DNA of 8,230 nt from Actinomycetes bacterium (GTDB lineage Bacteria; Actinomycetota; Acidimicrobiia; Spongiisociales; UBA5794): the NCBI GenBank assembly GCA_024275815.1, contig JAJRYI010000261.1, positions 1-8,230 of the forward strand, given 5' to 3'. The notes beneath the pieces were generated by a model. That model saw only the letters and a program-made list of their open reading frames with translations, did not search any database and had not been told where the DNA came from. Numbering within the stretch: the first letter of the stretch is position 1; each line of letters starts with the position of its first letter. Below, piece after piece: positions 6,747 to 8,230 of this stretch. A program made the position numbers and the translations under genes.

Positions 6747-6770
6747 GTAGCCGGCGCTACCGCCGGCTAC
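6747..6770 (+). other. Perfect 9-bp inverted repeat between ilvC and leuA
   Basis: GTAGCCGGC (6747-6755) and GCCGGCTAC (6762-6770) pair perfectly around a 6-base loop. No T-rich tail follows, so a strong intrinsic terminator is unlikely. A partial attenuator, an RNA-processing or 3'-stabilising stem for the ilvBNC part of the message, or a protein-binding palindrome are possible. It lies 32 bases before the leuA start and is the strongest inverted repeat noticed in the window. Confidence 0.65.
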
Positions 6771-6802
6771 ACGAGTCCTGATCCTCCTTCGAAAGGCACA
6801 CC

Positions 6803-8230
6803 ATGAACGACAAGCTGATCATCTTCGACACAACACTGCGCGACGGCGAGCAAGCCCCCGGCATCGCACTGTCCCCCGACGACAAGGTCGCCATCGCGCG
6901 ACAGCTCGCCAAGCTCAAGGTCGACGTGATCGAGGCCGGCTTCGCTGCCTCGAGCCCCGGCGACTTCGAGTCGGTGTCGCGCATCGCTGCGGAGGTGAAG
7001 GGACCCGTCATCGCGACGCTGGCCCGAACGCACCCCGACGACATCGACAAGGCAGCCGACGCTCTCAAGCGTGCCGACCGCAAGCGCATCCATGTCTTCA
7101 CCTCGACGTCACCGATCCACATGGAGCAGATGCTCCGTATGACACCAGCCCAGGTTCTCGCGGCCACCCGTGAGAGCGTGACCAGAGCGAAGCGTTACGT
7201 CGACGACGTCGAGTTCTCACCCCAGGACGCAACGCGCTCGGACCCCGACTTCATCGTCGAGGTGTGCCGGGCCGCCGTCGAAGCCGGGGCCACGACCATC
7301 AACATCCCGGACACCGTCGGCTACGCGATGCCTGAAGACTTCGTAGAACTGCTCTCGAGGGTGTTCACCGACGTTCGCGGCGGCAACGAGGACGTGATCA
7401 TCTCGACGCACTGTCACAACGATCTGGGTCTCGCCGTTGCTAACTCACTGTCTGCGATCAGCGCGGGAGCACGTCAGATCGAAGGAGCGATCAACGGCAT
7501 CGGTGAACGCGCTGGGAACACCTCCACGGAGGAGATCATCATGGCGATCACGACGAGACCGGACCACTTCGAGGTCGAGATCGGCGCGGACACCACGGAG
7601 ATCTTCGAGACGTCCCGCCTCGTGTCTAGCCTGACGGGGTACCCGATCCAGTACAACAAGGCCGTTGTCGGGCGCAACGCCTTCGCTCACGAGTCCGGGA
7701 TCCACCAGCACGGTGTCCTGCGCAACCGAGAGACGTACGAGATCATGGACCCCGAGACCGTTGGTCAGCACTCCACGATCGTCCTTGGAAAGCACTCCGG
7801 CCGGGCTGCGTTCGCCGATGCCCTCACGAAGCTCGGCATCACGCTGGCCGACGAAGACTTCGCCCGCTGCTTCGCGAGATTCAAAGAACTCGCCGATCGC
7901 AAGGGCGAGATCTCTGAGGAAGGAATCAGAGCCATCGTGGCGGCGGAAACGACGATCGACACCGGGGAGTGGACGCTCACGGGGATCCACGTTTCCGGTG
8001 GCTCTCAGGACGTTCCCGTCGCAACAGTGACCCTCCAACGCAACGGAGACACGCAGGTGTCGAAAGCCGAGGGCGACGGCATGGTGAACGCGACGTTCGT
8101 GGCACTCCAGGACGCCTACTCGATACCAGCAACGCTTGTCGACTACCGGGTCTCACCGCTGACATCTGGCGCCGATGCGATGGCGAACGTCAATGTGATC
8201 ATCAAGGTCGGGGCAGCGACCTACGCCGGC
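6803..8230 (+). CDS. leuA: 2-isopropylmalate synthase (C-terminus cut by window edge)
   Basis: 476 codons are present and the frame is still open at the window end; by family length (about 510-530 for the short bacterial type) a few dozen residues are missing. It condenses acetyl-CoA with 2-ketoisovalerate, the first leucine-specific step. The TIM-barrel domain opens with FDTTLRDGEQAPG (Arg13, Asp14) and has HVFTSTSPIHM, INIPDTVGY, the metal-binding HCHNDLG (His203, His205) and NGIGERAGNTS (Asn239). Subdomains follow with AFAHESGIHQHGVLRNRETYE and VLGKHSGR (His331). From about residue 390 comes the start of the regulatory LeuA-dimer domain, where leucine feedback acts in the family. FSPQDATRSD has Gln141 where E. 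coli and B. subtilis have Glu, and EAGFAASSPGDF has Ala48 where Pro is usual. The ATG at 6803 follows a GAAAGG site at 6-base spacing. It is probably transcribed with ilvC. Confidence 0.95.
   Translation, partial: MNDKLIIFDTTLRDGEQAPGIALSPDDKVAIARQLAKLKVDVIEAGFAASSPGDFESVSRIAAEVKGPVIATLARTHPDDIDKAADALKRADRKRIHVFTSTSPIHMEQMLRMTPAQVLAATRESVTRAKRYVDDVEFSPQDATRSDPDFIVEVCRAAVEAGATTINIPDTVGYAMPEDFVELLSRVFTDVRGGNEDVIISTHCHNDLGLAVANSLSAISAGARQIEGAINGIGERAGNTSTEEIIMAITTRPDHFEVEIGADTTEIFETSRLVSSLTGYPIQYNKAVVGRNAFAHESGIHQHGVLRNRETYEIMDPETVGQHSTIVLGKHSGRAAFADALTKLGITLADEDFARCFARFKELADRKGEISEEGIRAIVAAETTIDTGEWTLTGIHVSGGSQDVPVATVTLQRNGDTQVSKAEGDGMVNATFVALQDAYSIPATLVDYRVSPLTSGADAMANVNVIIKVGAATYAG

Noticed and set aside
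6703..6750. 15-codon ORF (MYSSVASAGGITRLQ) overlapping the ilvC stop, as a leuA leader peptide
   Set aside because: It has one Leu, one Ile and one Val codon, no run of regulatory codons and no convincing ribosome site of its own. Ending at the 9-bp hairpin may be chance.
6775..6789. Val-Leu-Ile-Leu-Leu codon run just upstream of leuA
   Set aside because: The frame is closed by TAG at 6748-6750 with no start codon between it and the run, so it cannot be translated as a leader peptide.

Overview
The window reads as a GC-rich bacterial chromosome segment, most likely from the Actinobacteria (Actinomycetota). The grounds are the heavy use of C/G-ending codons, the ilvB-ilvN-ilvC order, and a coiled-coil NYN-domain protein of the kind common in that phylum. 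A deeper placement, such as Acidimicrobiia, is only a guess. There are no tRNA or rRNA genes, insertion sequences, CRISPR arrays or other clear mobile elements. Every gene looks intact, except that the genes at the two ends are cut by the window edges.

Left half, minus strand (1-3263): a two-gene unit. The upstream gene (2061-3263) encodes a protein with a long coiled coil and a C-terminal NYN/PIN-like nuclease domain. Twenty-one bases after its stop codon, in the same frame, begins a membrane sensor histidine kinase (1-2039). The kinase has a multi-pass membrane N-terminus, two GAF-like domains, a HisKA H-box and the N-box of its ATPase domain. Its remaining C-terminus lies beyond base 1.

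Centre (3264-3465): a divergent intergenic region holding a good sigma70-type promoter, a 12-codon leader ORF (MNTPLNVVLILI) that ends in a run of Val/Leu/Ile codons, a perfect 8-bp hairpin that starts at the leader stop codon, and a terminator-like hairpin just before ilvB. This is the layout of a translation-coupled branched-chain amino acid attenuator and is the most informative non-coding element in the window.

Right half, plus strand (3466-8230): ilvB, ilvN, ilvC and leuA. IlvB and IlvN form acetohydroxyacid synthase, and IlvC is ketol-acid reductoisomerase. Together they carry out the first two common steps of valine/isoleucine synthesis. LeuA draws 2-ketoisovalerate, the valine precursor, toward leucine. 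ilvB and ilvN overlap by one base and ilvN and ilvC are 12 bases apart. leuA follows after a 92-base spacer with two hairpins. One attenuated transcript could therefore adjust the whole pathway to Val/Leu/Ile-tRNA charging.

Most of the window is ordinary core metabolism. The points worth a second look are the leader/attenuator, the hairpin before leuA, active-site or cofactor-loop variants in IlvC, LeuA and IlvB, and the pairing of a nuclease-like protein with the sensor kinase.
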